Shown here: positions 53,970 through 63,755 of the stretch, one piece after another
Numbering within the stretch: position 1 is the first letter of the stretch
How the letters are laid out: every line of letters begins with the position of its first letter
DNA from: Romboutsia lituseburensis
Lineage (GTDB): Bacteria; Bacillota; Clostridia; Peptostreptococcales; Peptostreptococcaceae
Length of the DNA stretch: 64,000 bases
Direction of reading: 5' to 3'
Assembly (NCBI RefSeq): GCF_024723825.1
Contig: NZ_JANQBQ010000002.1
Span: forward strand, 1 to 64,000
The notes under the pieces: generated by a model
What the model was told of the DNA's origin: nothing
Database searches by the model: none
Seen by the model: only the letters and a program-made list of their open reading frames with translations
Position numbers and translations under genes: made by a program

Positions 53970-54296
53970 ATGAGTGATACAGAAATTAAAAGAAATGTAT
54001 ATGAACTACAAAAATTCAACTTAATTGGGCCACAACTAACTAATACTCTATTGATGTTAGTAATTTTTTTGCCTAGCCTTTTTAAAGAATTAAATATATC
54101 AGTCTATACGCTAGGCTTATTAGTTCTAATCGCAGCGTCAAACTGTTTTACAGTACTTTATTTTAACAGACAATTAAAAAAATATGATTTAAATAAGTAT
54201 GGTAATAAAACAATCACAAAAATTCAAACAACAATGTGCAGCTTATTTTTTATTTTTCTAATACTTGTTACTATAAAAAATATATTTTTTAAATAA
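53970..54296 (+). CDS. Small membrane protein
   Basis: 108 residues with three hydrophobic segments (about 22-40, 44-61, 88-105) and a polar N-terminus. GGGAGGG ribosome site. Followed 39 bases later by another small membrane protein gene; likely one operon. No family recognised. Confidence 0.6.
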   Translation: MSDTEIKRNVYELQKFNLIGPQLTNTLLMLVIFLPSLFKELNISVYTLGLLVLIAASNCFTVLYFNRQLKKYDLNKYGNKTITKIQTTMCSLFFIFLILVTIKNIFFK

Positions 54297-54335
54297 AAAC
54301 ATAATATATCAACAAGTTTTGTAGGAGGTATCTAT

Positions 54336-54506
54336 ATGAAAAATATTTCTAAAAATTTTAAATTGAATTTACCTATAATAGGATTTATATTAATAGATTT
54401 ATATTTAATTGCATCTTCTAGTAGTAATGTCCAAATTGCACTATTAGTTATGTCCTTAGCACTTTTTATTAGAGCCTTATTTAATTCTAAAAATAAAGCT
54501 AATTAG
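54336..54506 (+). CDS. 56-residue membrane protein
   Basis: ATG 54336 behind TAGGAGG. Two helices (LPIIGFILIDLYLIAS and IALLVMSLALFIRALF) and a Lys/Asn tail. Second gene of the small operon starting at 53970. Confidence 0.62.
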   Translation: MKNISKNFKLNLPIIGFILIDLYLIASSSSNVQIALLVMSLALFIRALFNSKNKAN

Positions 54507-54579
54507 TTTGAACTATTCTTAAAATTAATATTTTGAACTCATTAAAGTGAGTTTAGTGTGGTAAATGAATTTATACTAA

Positions 54580-54630
54580 AAAAAATATAGTTAAATTAGA
54601 GGTGTTTTTTCTAAATTAACTATATTTTTT
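54580..54630. terminator. Bidirectional terminator
   Basis: 15-bp stem AAAAAATATAGTTAA with complementary right arm ending TTTTTT, interior loop with a second short pairing; between convergent genes. Confidence 0.8.
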
Positions 54631-54647
54631 AAATTTATAATATAACT

Positions 54648-55151
54648 CTATTCATTTATATTACTCATATCTTTATTATTTTCTTTAAAGTAATTGAGTA
54701 GATAATCTTTAAAGTTTGAACTATTTTCTGCATCTACAATAATAACCATCCCTTCATATCCCTCAGTATACCAAAATACATTAGTTACGATGTTTTCTTC
54801 AATAACAATAGCAACAAATGAAAACTCATCTAATTTTATAAATTTTTCTATATCATCTATATTTTTAGGTACATAAAGTAATCCAATTGAAAAATCTAAA
54901 TTCATAGTTGTTTCATTTTTAAGTCTGTAAATCTCACTTTTAGGTAGTCTTAATTCTTCAAAATAGTTTTGTCTTATCTGTGAAATAAATGAATCAACAT
55001 CATAATCATGAAAATCATCTATATAATAATCAAGGGGTAAATCAACACCCAAACCTAACTTTTTTTCATTAGCAAAATTCCCTAATATATTTACAAATTC
55101 TTCTAATCTAAATTTATCATTGATTATAATGTAACATTGCTTACTTAACAT
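54648..55151 (-). CDS. Hypothetical protein, possible immunity protein
   Basis: About 167 residues from ATG 55151, GAGAGG ten bases upstream; the ATG at 55169 has no site. Soluble, acidic, with KLGLGVDLPLDYYIDDFHDYDVDSF and VFWYTEGYEGMVIIVDAEN. Family not recognised. Its acidity and isolation would fit an immunity protein. Confidence 0.55.
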   Translation of the reverse strand: MLSKQCYIIINDKFRLEEFVNILGNFANEKKLGLGVDLPLDYYIDDFHDYDVDSFISQIRQNYFEELRLPKSEIYRLKNETTMNLDFSIGLLYVPKNIDDIEKFIKLDEFSFVAIVIEENIVTNVFWYTEGYEGMVIIVDAENSSNFKDYLLNYFKENNKDMSNINE

Positions 55152-55363
55152 TTTAGTACATCCTCTCAATTTAATGAGTTGAAATATCCATTTAAACTCT
55201 TTTTTTACTTTAATAAATTATCATTAAAGTAAAATTTAATCAATAAATATTACCTTAGTGGTAATATTTCATGTGTGAATGGTCATTTTACCGTAAAAGC
55301 TAACTCAATTAGTGGATTTATCAAGATATTAATTATTGCAATATCAGTAAAAAAATATAGCTT

Positions 55364-56683
55364 TTAATTATTTCTTATAAATTCATAACAATCATCTACT
55401 CCATTTATATAATTTTTAAAGTTCGGCTCTATTTGTACATCTGGTTTGTATCCACCTTTATATCCTGGGATTTTATTTATGAAATCTTTAGAGCAATTTA
55501 CTGTTATTTTGGAATTTGGTAGTTCGAAATCATTGTCTCTTATCGTAGTCATATTTACATTGGATCCCGTTTCTGTACCCACCACTACTGCATCTAAGTT
55601 ATTTACAATGTCAACCACAGCTTGAGTTGCAGATGAGAATGTATTTTCACTCGTAATTACATACGTTTTTGCATTTTGTTTAATATTAGTTAAACCTTAC
55701 AATTCTATAAGTAGGTAATTAGTTAAGCCTAGAGTTCCGCCTGGATTGTTTCTTAAATCTATTACAAATTTATCAAAAGAGGTAGAATTTATTGAGGTTA
55801 TAAGGTCATCTACGAATTTATAGAAATCAGGAGCTTTACGTTTTTCTTCATCAGTTAGCCAAGATGAATTATTATTTATACATTTATTGTATTGAAAATA
55901 AAGGATATTATCTTTTTCTATATATTTAAACCAATAATCATCATAGGATCTGGTAGGCTTTGTAGATATTTCACTTTCATTTTTTATTAATGTTGATAAA
56001 TTTATATAGTTTACATTTTTAAAATTCATTGTATCTAAATTTGTAATATATTTATCACCATTTTCTTTTTCAAATACAAATTTAGCAGAATTATTATCTA
56101 CTATATCTAGAAATTTAAGTATTTCATATACTGAAATATATTTTGTAATTCCAGATTTTAATCCAGCATTATTATCATAAGAATAAGTTGTTGATACTTT
56201 TTTTATTATTTCATTTAATTCAATATCGTTAATAGATACTAATTTAAGCCCAAGTATTTCTTTGTGTTTAGAGTCACAAGAATATACTCTTAATCCATCA
56301 TCAAACCATTTATAAGTAATTGGAAAGATTTGCATATTATCATAACTCTTTGCTTCGCCTGGAGGGGTAATCATTTCGATAAGAGAAATATTGGTATGTG
56401 CATCTTTAAGCATTGATAAAATTTGCTCTAGTTTTATTGAAATTTCTATGTCTGATAAAAAGTTTATATTTTCCTTTAAGTTCTTTATCTCTTTATCAAA
56501 TTCACTTTCTGATATATTTAAATACAAGTTAGGATGCCTTGATTTTAGCTCCTTGCTAAAAAATTCTATATCCTCAACCCACTGCTCATTGCTTAATTTT
56601 TTATCTAGTTTTGTATTAAATTTAGTGCAACCAGTTGATAAAATTACGGATAGAACAAGCAAAAGACTTATAAGCTTTTTCAT
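55364..56683 (-). pseudogene. S41-family peptidase lipoprotein, nonsense-mutated
   Basis: ATG 56683 (AAGGAG upstream), lipobox ILSTGC, then about 320 residues to an in-frame TAA at 55697. The same frame continues GLTNIKQNAKTYVITSENTFSSATQAVVDIVNN, carrying the catalytic serine, to a stop at 55364. The joined product would be about 438 residues, the length of its intact relative at 59550. It matches it throughout (SNEQWVEDIEFFSKELKSRHPNLY; DLRNNPGG; CYEF). One point mutation therefore removes the active site. It sits between an immunity-like gene and an acetyltransferase. Confidence 0.85.
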
Positions 56684-56741
56684 CGATATACTCCTTTTCA
56701 TTGCTATACAACCTTTACTTACCCTAATGTTTAATTTTGTA

Positions 56742-57287
56742 TCAATCAATTAAATATTCTCTTTTTAATAAAGAAAGAACTACAGTATCTTTTTTCACAT
56801 CATTTTGTATAATATATTCTCTTAATACACCTTCTTTTGTAAATCCAACTTTCTTAAGTAAATTTAAAGATGCCAGATTCTCTGTAAATGCAACTGCCCC
56901 TATCCTATTTAAATCTAGTTTATCAAATCCAAACTTTATTATTTCATTTATAGCCTCTGTTGCAAATCCTTGTCTCCAGTAATTTGAGTTAATATCATAC
57001 CCTATGTCTGCTCTTTTATTTTTAACCTGCACTGCATCATAACCAATAGTACCAATTAGTTTCCTACTTTCTTTATCTATTACGCCCCACCTGATACCTC
57101 TACATTCATCATACCTAGTATCTAATTCATTAATTAGATCATATACCTCTTCCATGTTGATTACTGATTTTTTGCCTAAATATCTAGTTACTTTATCATT
57201 AGATAAATATTCAAATATATCATTTGCATCATCAGTGGTAATTTTTCTTAAATATAACCTTATCGTTTCTAATACTGGAAAATCCAT
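56742..57287 (-). CDS. RimJ/RimL-type GNAT acetyltransferase
   Basis: 181 residues: LETIRLYLRKITTDDANDIFEYLSND, then IGYDINSNYWRQGFATEAINEIIKFGFDKLDLNRIGAVAFTENLASLNLLKKVGF. This is the ribosomal-protein-alanine acetyltransferase-like family (acetyl-CoA loop RQGFAT). Many members acetylate small molecules or antibiotics; the substrate is unknown. Ends 58 bases before the S41 pseudogene start, same strand. Confidence 0.9.
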   Translation of the reverse strand: MDFPVLETIRLYLRKITTDDANDIFEYLSNDKVTRYLGKKSVINMEEVYDLINELDTRYDECRGIRWGVIDKESRKLIGTIGYDAVQVKNKRADIGYDINSNYWRQGFATEAINEIIKFGFDKLDLNRIGAVAFTENLASLNLLKKVGFTKEGVLREYIIQNDVKKDTVVLSLLKREYLID

Positions 57288-57524
57288 TCATACCCACCCC
57301 ATTTTTATTATTATAAATTATATTATATTAGCAATAATAAATACCCATTAAAGTAAATACTTTTAAATGCTCTACCATATCTTAAGATATATATCATATT
57401 TATTTAACTAAATTAATCCTTAAATCTCTCAGCATAGATATTTCTTATTTGGAAAATTGTTAAATAAGGAGTATAATGTAAAAAATTAACTATTACTATA
57501 TAAATTAAGATTGGAGGAAACATA

Positions 57525-58514
57525 GTGAAGAATAATTTTAAGTTAAAAAAAGGAGATGCTATAGGTATTTTTTCACCATCAACACCTATAACAGCTTATA
57601 CTCCAAAAAGATTTCAAAGAGGAGTTAAGTACCTACAGGATAAAGGATTCAAGATTATAGAAGGTAACTTAACAGGAAAAAGTGATTTTTATAGATCTGG
57701 AAGTATTAAAGAAAGATCAGAAGAACTAAATAACTTAATTAGAAATCCTAAAGTAAAGTGTATTATGTCTACTATTGGAGGAATGAACTCAAATTCATTA
57801 CTTCCATATATAGATTACGAGGCGTTTAAGGAAAATCCAAAGCCTATAATCGGATATTCAGATGTTACAGCTATATTATTAGGAATTTATGCTAAAACAG
57901 GCATTTCAACATATTATGGACCAGCACTAGTAGCCTCTTTTGGAGAGTTAAAACCATATGTTGATTTAACTTATAAATACTTTGAAGATATATTAGTAAA
58001 TGGCATCAGTTACCCTCATATTATTGAAAATCCAGATTTTTGGACTGATGAATTCATTGATTGGGAAAATCAAGATAGAGAAAAAAGTAGAGTAGAAAAT
58101 GAGTTAATCACTGTCTATGAAGGTAAAGTACAAGGTAGATTAATTGGTGGAAATTTAAATACTATGACGGGCATTTGGAATACAGAATATATGCCTGAGA
58201 TAAAAAAAGGAGATATACTTCTTATTGAAGATTCTCTACATGATTGTGCTACTATTGAGAGAAGTTTTTCATTATTAAAGTTAAGTGGTGTATTTGATAA
58301 AGTTTCAGGAATTATTTTAGGTAAACATGAATTATTTAAAGATTCTAACACAGGTAGAAAACCATATGAAATATTATTAGAAGTCTTAGGTGACAAAGAG
58401 ATTCCTTTCTTAGCTGAATTTGATTGCTGCCATACTCATCCAATGATAACTTTGCCAATTGGATGTACAGTTGAACTTGATGCAACAAATAAAAGAGTTT
58501 CTATTATTGAATAA
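57525..58514 (+). CDS. S66 LD-carboxypeptidase / MccF-like peptidase
   Basis: 329 residues from GTG 57525 (TTGGAGG). N-terminal GDAIGIFSPSTPIT, catalytic Ser in IIGYSDVTAILLGIY, and the oxyanion STIGGMNSNSLL. C-terminal Glu in LLIEDSLHDCATIERSF and His in DCCHTHPMITLPIG. The insert WTDEFIDWENQ is typical of the MccF branch, which cleaves the peptide-nucleotide antibiotic microcin C and related compounds, rather than LdcA. Self-immunity or detoxification is likely by family. Confidence 0.9.
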   Translation: MKNNFKLKKGDAIGIFSPSTPITAYTPKRFQRGVKYLQDKGFKIIEGNLTGKSDFYRSGSIKERSEELNNLIRNPKVKCIMSTIGGMNSNSLLPYIDYEAFKENPKPIIGYSDVTAILLGIYAKTGISTYYGPALVASFGELKPYVDLTYKYFEDILVNGISYPHIIENPDFWTDEFIDWENQDREKSRVENELITVYEGKVQGRLIGGNLNTMTGIWNTEYMPEIKKGDILLIEDSLHDCATIERSFSLLKLSGVFDKVSGIILGKHELFKDSNTGRKPYEILLEVLGDKEIPFLAEFDCCHTHPMITLPIGCTVELDATNKRVSIIE

Positions 58515-58516
58515 CT

Positions 58517-58657
58517 GCATGTTATAGTCAAGATACAAATAATAATTTAGAAATTCTTCAATAAAAAGTTGCTTCGCTCCTATAGCCAACGACTTCATCC
58601 TTTGCTCAAAAAGGTAATTTTTACTTTTACAAATGTGCTGACTTGACTATAATGCAT
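58517..58657. repeat. 141-bp MITE-like element
   Basis: Bounded by near-complementary arms TGCATGTTATAGTCAAG (58517) and CTTGACTATAATGCA (to 58656). The interior carries the dispersed sequence GCCAACGACTTC (58585-58596, the complement of GAAGTCGTTGGC). No gene. The neighbouring 58658-58844 contains only an AAAGTGGAC/GTCCACTTT hairpin (about 58706-58770). Confidence 0.55.
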
Positions 58658-58844
58658 AGATTGTCTAGAGTTTTTGATGTATTGTAATATCATTAAGCAT
58701 AAAAAAGTGGACAATTGTACATATCATAATTATTTTGTAATCTCTTTATAAAAAGTCCTCTATTAGTCCACTTTCTTATTTTTAAAATAAATAGTTTAGT
58801 CTATTTTTATGTATCTTATTTAAATATAAAATTTATTTAAGATA

Positions 58845-59417
58845 TTATTTCTTAAGTTTTCTAAAAATATAAGTAACAAAGAAACCTCTATCATCTTCAC
58901 ATTCAATATACTTAACTAGTTCAAATAGTTTATTTATATCTTCAAAATCATCTGGATAAATTAAGTCATCTTTTCTAATTTTAGAATCTACTTTGTATTT
59001 GTGACCAAATCCACAAATAAACAAAGTTCCACCATCTGATATATGGCTTGCAATAACATCAAGTTGATCCTTGCTTAACCTATAATGATTAATTAGTATA
59101 TTATCAAATACACCTACTTCATTTAATGAATTTAAATCACTTAGATCAATTAGTTTTGTATCTACTAAATAATTCTCTCTTTTGGCAAATATATTTAATC
59201 TCTCAATGGCTTTAAAGCTAAAGTCAACGCCTTTTACCTTAAAACCATTCTTAAGTAAAAATAAAGTATTTCTTCCATCACCACAAGCTACATCAAGTAC
59301 AGAACCCTTTTTGAAATACATAATATTTTCAATCAATGATTTTTCTGGATTGAGTGGACTATCTTTTCTATTCTCAAATTTGTTATTCCAAAACTCCTCA
59401 TTACCCATATACTCCAT
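58845..59417 (-). CDS. Class I SAM methyltransferase (TehB-like)
   Basis: About 190 residues from ATG 59417 (GAGGGGGG). FWNNKFENRKDSPLNPEKSLIENI, then motif I VLDVACGDGRNTLFLLKNGFKVKGVDFS, LIDLSDL and ILINHYRLSKDQLDVI, GGTLFICGFG. The arrangement resembles TehB/thiopurine-type methyltransferases of clostridia. Substrate not evident. Confidence 0.87.
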   Translation of the reverse strand: MEYMGNEEFWNNKFENRKDSPLNPEKSLIENIMYFKKGSVLDVACGDGRNTLFLLKNGFKVKGVDFSFKAIERLNIFAKRENYLVDTKLIDLSDLNSLNEVGVFDNILINHYRLSKDQLDVIASHISDGGTLFICGFGHKYKVDSKIRKDDLIYPDDFEDINKLFELVKYIECEDDRGFFVTYIFRKLKK

Positions 59418-59549
59418 TGTATCCCCCCTCTTTAAAGTTTTCATTGGTCAATAATTAGTTTGATTATAACAAAACTTATTACTTTCTAATATAAAATAAA
59501 TACTATTTTAAAATTGCTGAGTAATATGCAACTACTGTATTTTATAGCT

Positions 59550-60866
59550 TTATTTATCCAAAATATTAACTACATATTCATAGCAATCATCAATTCCATT
59601 GATGTAATTTTTGTATGTTTGTGTTATATCTATATCTGGTTTAACGCCTCCATTATATCCTTCTTTTAATTCTCGAAAACTGTAAGGATGTTTAACTTTT
59701 ATTTTAGAATTAGGTAATATAATAAATTCACCTTCAGTTCCAAACATATTTACATTTCCACCAGTTTCCTCACCTATTATAGTTGCACCTAATTCATTTT
59801 GTAATCTCCATGCTAGGATCGCTCCAGCTGACGAAGTTTCTTTTCCTGTTATAACTACTATATCTTCACTATTTAAGTTTATTTTATATTTTAAATCATG
59901 TATAAGTAAATCAACTAACTTAAATGCACCACCACGATTTTGTCTTAAGTCTATAACAAGTTTATCATAATCATTATTATTTATTTCTTCTAAAAGATTG
60001 TTATGGAAATCATAATAATCTGGATAATTAGCTGCATCTTGTTTGTTAATATTAGCTCCCTGATTTGTTAGACATTTATTATATTTAAAATATAGTACAT
60101 TATCTTCTTTCATCTGTTTTGTCCAGTAAAAATCATATTTACCTTCAACTTTAGTACTTATTTTAGATTGAATTTTATCTAAGTTAACATAATTAACTTC
60201 TTTATTTTTCATAGCATTGACATCTATTTTTATTTTTTCTTTATTATCGTTTTCAAATACGTACTCTGCCTTAGTCCCATCTACTGTTTGTAAAAATTTT
60301 AAATATTCATAGATTTGCATTTGCGACATAGCTAGCTCTTTGGCAAATTGTTGATTATCATAACTTATAAGAGTTGATACTTTTTTTATTATCTCATCTG
60401 TACATACATTATTAATAGATATTAACTTATAACCTAGTATACTCTTATACTGGCTATCACTAGCTATAGCTCTTAACTCATTTGAAAAATATTCAAATTT
60501 AATTGGAAATTCAACTATTTCCTCATAGTCAAACTTTTCTGTTCCTATAGGTGTCAATATCTCAAGAAAATCTATGCTTGTATGAGCATCCCCTATTGAA
60601 GATATAATTTGGCCTATTCTCAGAGAAATCTCAAGATCTGATAAATTTTTTAGATCTGATTTTAACTTTTGTATATTTTCATTCCATGTTTTTTCTGATA
60701 TGTACCTAAATAAATCTGGATGTTTCTTTTTTAAATTCTCGTCCATATAATTAATATCTTCTTCCCATTTTTTATTAGCCAATATCTTTTCTCCACTTAT
60801 CGTGGTATTACATCCTAATATCATAATTGTTGATAATATAAAAATTATAACAATCAACTTTTTCAT
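59550..60866 (-). CDS. S41-family C-terminal processing peptidase, lipoprotein
   Basis: 438 residues. Lipoprotein signal (TIMILGC, Cys19). An N-terminal helical domain (ANKKWEEDINYMDENLKKKHPDLFRYISE) and a substrate-recognition region precede the S41 core. The core reads KLVIDLRQNRGGAFKLVDLLI, with the catalytic serine in ITGKETSSAGAILAWRLQNELGA and EETGGNVNMFG following. The end SYRFR-type GYNGGVKPDIDITQTYKNYI is normal. No PDZ domain of CtpA type. Intact relative of the mutated gene at 55364, 2.9 kb away, so they are likely duplicates. Confidence 0.9.
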   Translation of the reverse strand: MKKLIVIIFILSTIMILGCNTTISGEKILANKKWEEDINYMDENLKKKHPDLFRYISEKTWNENIQKLKSDLKNLSDLEISLRIGQIISSIGDAHTSIDFLEILTPIGTEKFDYEEIVEFPIKFEYFSNELRAIASDSQYKSILGYKLISINNVCTDEIIKKVSTLISYDNQQFAKELAMSQMQIYEYLKFLQTVDGTKAEYVFENDNKEKIKIDVNAMKNKEVNYVNLDKIQSKISTKVEGKYDFYWTKQMKEDNVLYFKYNKCLTNQGANINKQDAANYPDYYDFHNNLLEEINNNDYDKLVIDLRQNRGGAFKLVDLLIHDLKYKINLNSEDIVVITGKETSSAGAILAWRLQNELGATIIGEETGGNVNMFGTEGEFIILPNSKIKVKHPYSFRELKEGYNGGVKPDIDITQTYKNYINGIDDCYEYVVNILDK

Positions 60867-61141
60867 ATTTTCCCCCTTTATTTAATTAATCTAAGCTTTA
60901 TACAATGATTTACCTATCCTATTTTAATTTAATATTCTGATTTTAATAAAAAATTCCTTTATAAATAAAAATCATGAGTAACAAAGTTTTTTATTTCAAA
61001 AAATAGATATCTTAGTCCATTTTTATTGATTTTTAAGATTTAGTAATTTAATGTATTAGTATATAAAAAAATAATTTATTGGTCTTAATATTTTAATTTA
61101 TATAATTAAGTTTAATAAAAGTCAGAATGGAGGCAATATAA

Positions 61142-61477
61142 ATGTCATCTTTACCAATAACAGCAATTTTAGAGATATTAATATCTATTTGGTACTTTAA
61201 TCGAGGTGATAAGTTAAGAAAAACTAAAGATATTAAAAAATATATATGGCCTTATCATAGAAATATAAAAGATATTGATGGATATATAAATTTTTATTCT
61301 AAAATGTATTTTTCAGAGGGAGTTTTTCTTATCGCTTTAGGTATATTTAATATATTAAATGAATGTTATTTTGATTTGTCTATAAGCATATTAACAATAT
61401 TATTTTTTATATTTTTTATACTTCTTCTTATCGCATCAACTATAATTGAGAAAAAGATTAAAAAATTTCTTTATTAA
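61142..61477 (+). CDS. DUF3784-type small membrane protein
   Basis: 111 residues with a first helix (PITAILEILISIWYFNRG), a polar loop, and two C-terminal helices (GVFLIALGIFNIL, ILTILFFIFFILLLIAS). TFRWYFNRGDKLRK-like placement and length are similar to DUF3784 proteins. TGGAGG supports the ATG. Terminator follows at once. Confidence 0.6.
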   Translation: MSSLPITAILEILISIWYFNRGDKLRKTKDIKKYIWPYHRNIKDIDGYINFYSKMYFSEGVFLIALGIFNILNECYFDLSISILTILFFIFFILLLIASTIIEKKIKKFLY

Positions 61478-61487
61478 AAATATGGTA

Positions 61488-61530
61488 AAAAATCCTTTAA
61501 AATCCATTTTTTAGATTTTAAAGGATTTTT
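61488..61530. terminator. Terminator of the 61142 gene
   Basis: 17-bp perfect stem AAAAATCCTTTAAAATC with a 9-base loop and T run. Confidence 0.92.
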
Positions 61531-61588
61531 AATTAAATAACCATTTTTCTAAGACATAAAAAATAAAGACAAAAAAGAATAGTCTAAT

Positions 61589-61765
61589 TTAGTTTCTAAC
61601 GTTCTTCTTATTATCTTTAATTAAATTATTAATCTTATAAGCTTTATAAAAACAAAGTACTCCTAGTAAAATATTAATATAAGGAATTATTATATCAACA
61701 GTGATAATAGTAAATAATAAAATCCCCACAAAAATCCAAATGTTTCTCTTGAAAGTTAAATTCAT
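61589..61765 (-). CDS. 58-residue membrane protein
   Basis: ATG 61765 behind GGGGGA. Two helices (IWIFVGILLFTIITVDIII and INILLGVLCFYKAY) and an Asn/Lys-rich tail. No family recognised. Confidence 0.55.
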   Translation of the reverse strand: MNLTFKRNIWIFVGILLFTIITVDIIIPYINILLGVLCFYKAYKINNLIKDNKKNVRN

Positions 61766-62064
61766 AAATTATCCCCCTTTATAAAAAATAACTCTTTACT
61801 TCACACTATATAACAATTGTTAATTAAATTATAGCAGAACTTAAATTTTAAATATTATCAAGCATCAAAACATCTTAAAATCCATTTCTAATTTTCACTT
61901 GTACGTGAAAATTATCATATTAAAATTCATGATTTCATGCTTAATTTTCAGCTAATATTTCGTTAAAAAAGGTAAAATTTAACATAAATTATACATTTAA
62001 ACATAGTATTTGGAATAGTTTTAAGTTTTTTTTACTACTACAAGTGAAATGGTTAAAATAAAAT

Positions 62065-62104
62065 CTATTGACATTAAAGCTAATCCACGGTTTAATATCA
62101 ATAG
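62065..62104. promoter_or_regulatory. Inverted repeat upstream of the RidA gene
   Basis: CTATTGACATTAAAGC and GGTTTAATATCAATAG, 14 of 16 positions complementary, 8-base spacer, about 50 bp before the start codon. Probable operator or leader hairpin. Confidence 0.55.
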
Positions 62105-62154
62105 ATGGGTTTTAAAAATTCTATCAATAAATATGACAAAAGGGGAGTATTATC

Positions 62155-63423
62155 ATGAATAACTATAACGCAGTATTATCTAGAAATCCGGAAAACGTTA
62201 ACAAAGACTCTTTATCTTCACAAACTGTAGCTTTCTCTCATTACAATAATCTTTCAGCTCAATTACCTATCGATTCAGAAACTGGTAAATTAGTAGCTGG
62301 TGGTATAAAAGAGCAAGCTGAACAGTGCTTTAAAAACATCAAGTCAATTGTAGAAAGTATCGATCATGTTATGAATGATGTTGTTAGAATCACTGTATTC
62401 GTTAAAAATATTAAAGATATGGATGCTGTAGACGAAGTTTACAAAAAATACTTCACAAACTATGTTCCTACACGTACTGTAGTAGCAGTTGCAGCTTTAC
62501 CAATGGATGCTTTAGTACAAGTTGAAGCACTTGTTTCAAACGCTGAAGGTACAATTCCGAATGCACCACAAGCAGGCGACATAATAAAGCTTACAAATAA
62601 TACATCAAATGCACCAATAAGTTCTTTATCTTCACAAACTGTAGCTTTTTCTCATTACAATAATCTTTCAGCTCAATTACCTATCGATCCAAAATTAGGT
62701 AGAATTGTAGCTAGTGGTGTAAAAGAGCAAACTGTACAATGTTTAAAGAATATCAAGGCAATTTTAGAAAGTATCGACGTTCCTTTTGACGATATTGTTA
62801 AAATTAATATATTCCTTAAAAATATTTCAGATACTGAGGCAGTAAACGAAGTTTATACAACATTCTTCCCTGACTCAGCTATAGCAAGAGCAGTAGCATA
62901 TATGCCTGCACGTACAATAGTTGAAGCATCAGCTTTACCAATGGATGCTTTAGTACAAATTGAAGCAGTAGTATCACATGGAGATGGTACACCTCCACAA
63001 GCTATTGAAGATAGACATGGACTAATTATAGAAGCAAACAATACTGAGAATGCACCAATGAGTTCTCTACATACACAAACTGTAGCTTTCTCTCATTATA
63101 ATCATCTTTCAGCTCAATTACCTTTAGATCCAAAAACTGGTAAAATGGTAGCTGGTGGTGTAAAAGAGCAAGCTGAACAATGCTTAAAAAATATCAAGGC
63201 AATTATAGAAAGTATTGATCACGTTATGGACGATGTAGTTAAGGTAAACGTATTCCTTAAAAACATTGAAGATATAGATGCTGTAAACGAAGTTTACGCA
63301 ACATTCTTCCCAGGAGGAGTTCCTGCAAGAAGAATAGTTGGGGTATCAGCTTTACCTAAAGATGCTTTAGTACAAATAGATGTAGTTGTATCAAATGCTG
63401 AAGGAACACCTCCACAAGCTTAA
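62155..63423 (+). CDS. Triple RidA-domain protein
   Basis: 422 residues made of three consecutive RidA (YjgF/YER057c/UK114) domains, about 20-133, 158-279 and 303-421. Each begins (S/H)(S/T)QTVAFSHYN(N/H)LSAQLP and ends LP(M/K)DALVQ(V/I)(E/D). The arginine essential for 2-iminobutanoate/2-aminoacrylate hydrolysis in RidA is kept in all three (R107, R253, R392). RidA normally is a homotrimer of single domains, so this gene may encode a whole trimer in one chain. The middle domain has a short extra segment near 240-250. Strong ribosome site GGGGAG; an inverted repeat lies upstream. Codon choice is less AT-biased than its neighbours, which suggests high expression. Confidence 0.9.
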   Translation: MNNYNAVLSRNPENVNKDSLSSQTVAFSHYNNLSAQLPIDSETGKLVAGGIKEQAEQCFKNIKSIVESIDHVMNDVVRITVFVKNIKDMDAVDEVYKKYFTNYVPTRTVVAVAALPMDALVQVEALVSNAEGTIPNAPQAGDIIKLTNNTSNAPISSLSSQTVAFSHYNNLSAQLPIDPKLGRIVASGVKEQTVQCLKNIKAILESIDVPFDDIVKINIFLKNISDTEAVNEVYTTFFPDSAIARAVAYMPARTIVEASALPMDALVQIEAVVSHGDGTPPQAIEDRHGLIIEANNTENAPMSSLHTQTVAFSHYNHLSAQLPLDPKTGKMVAGGVKEQAEQCLKNIKAIIESIDHVMDDVVKVNVFLKNIEDIDAVNEVYATFFPGGVPARRIVGVSALPKDALVQIDVVVSNAEGTPPQA

Positions 63424-63513
63424 TAGAAGTTTATTTGTAAATACAAGCATTGCCAAAACTACTTATTAATGGCGAAAGTTAATGCTAAATATTATATATA
63501 CTAAGCAGTAAGG

Positions 63514-63545
63514 AAAGGGAGCTAATAATATTTTCGGCTCCCTTT
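63514..63545 (+). terminator. Hairpin after the RidA gene
   Basis: AAAGGGAGC/GCTCCCTTT with a 14-base loop, no clean T run; weak terminator candidate. Confidence 0.5.
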
Positions 63546-63589
63546 ATCCATAAATAGCACATCATATTTAAATATGTTTTCTTAATATA

Positions 63590-63690
63590 AAAGTAGCTTA
63601 CTAGGTGTATCATAGCTATCTAAAACTTCTTTAAGCTTATCTAAGGTTAACTCACACTTAAAGGGATGAAAATTTTTTTTAGATTTTAAA
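63590..63690 (-). pseudogene. C-terminal remnant of an unknown gene
   Basis: Minus-strand frame reads FHPFKCELTLDKLKEVLDSYDTPSKLLLY and stops. There is no start codon, and upstream the frame runs into a dispersed repeat. Looks like the end of a gene cut by the repeat. Confidence 0.35.
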
Positions 63691-63693
63691 TAA

Positions 63694-63742
63694 CGGACGA
63701 AGTCGTTGGCGCTATGAACAAAGCGAATTTTTTAATTCTAAA
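63694..63742. repeat. Dispersed GAAGTCGTTGGC element, third copy
   Basis: GACGAAGTCGTTGGCGCTAT, then AAAGCGAATTTTTTAATTCT, paralleling 19755-19820 (GAAGTCGTTAGC...AAAGTGAATTTTTTATTCT). Confidence 0.6.
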
Positions 63743-63755
63743 TACATTAGTTTAT

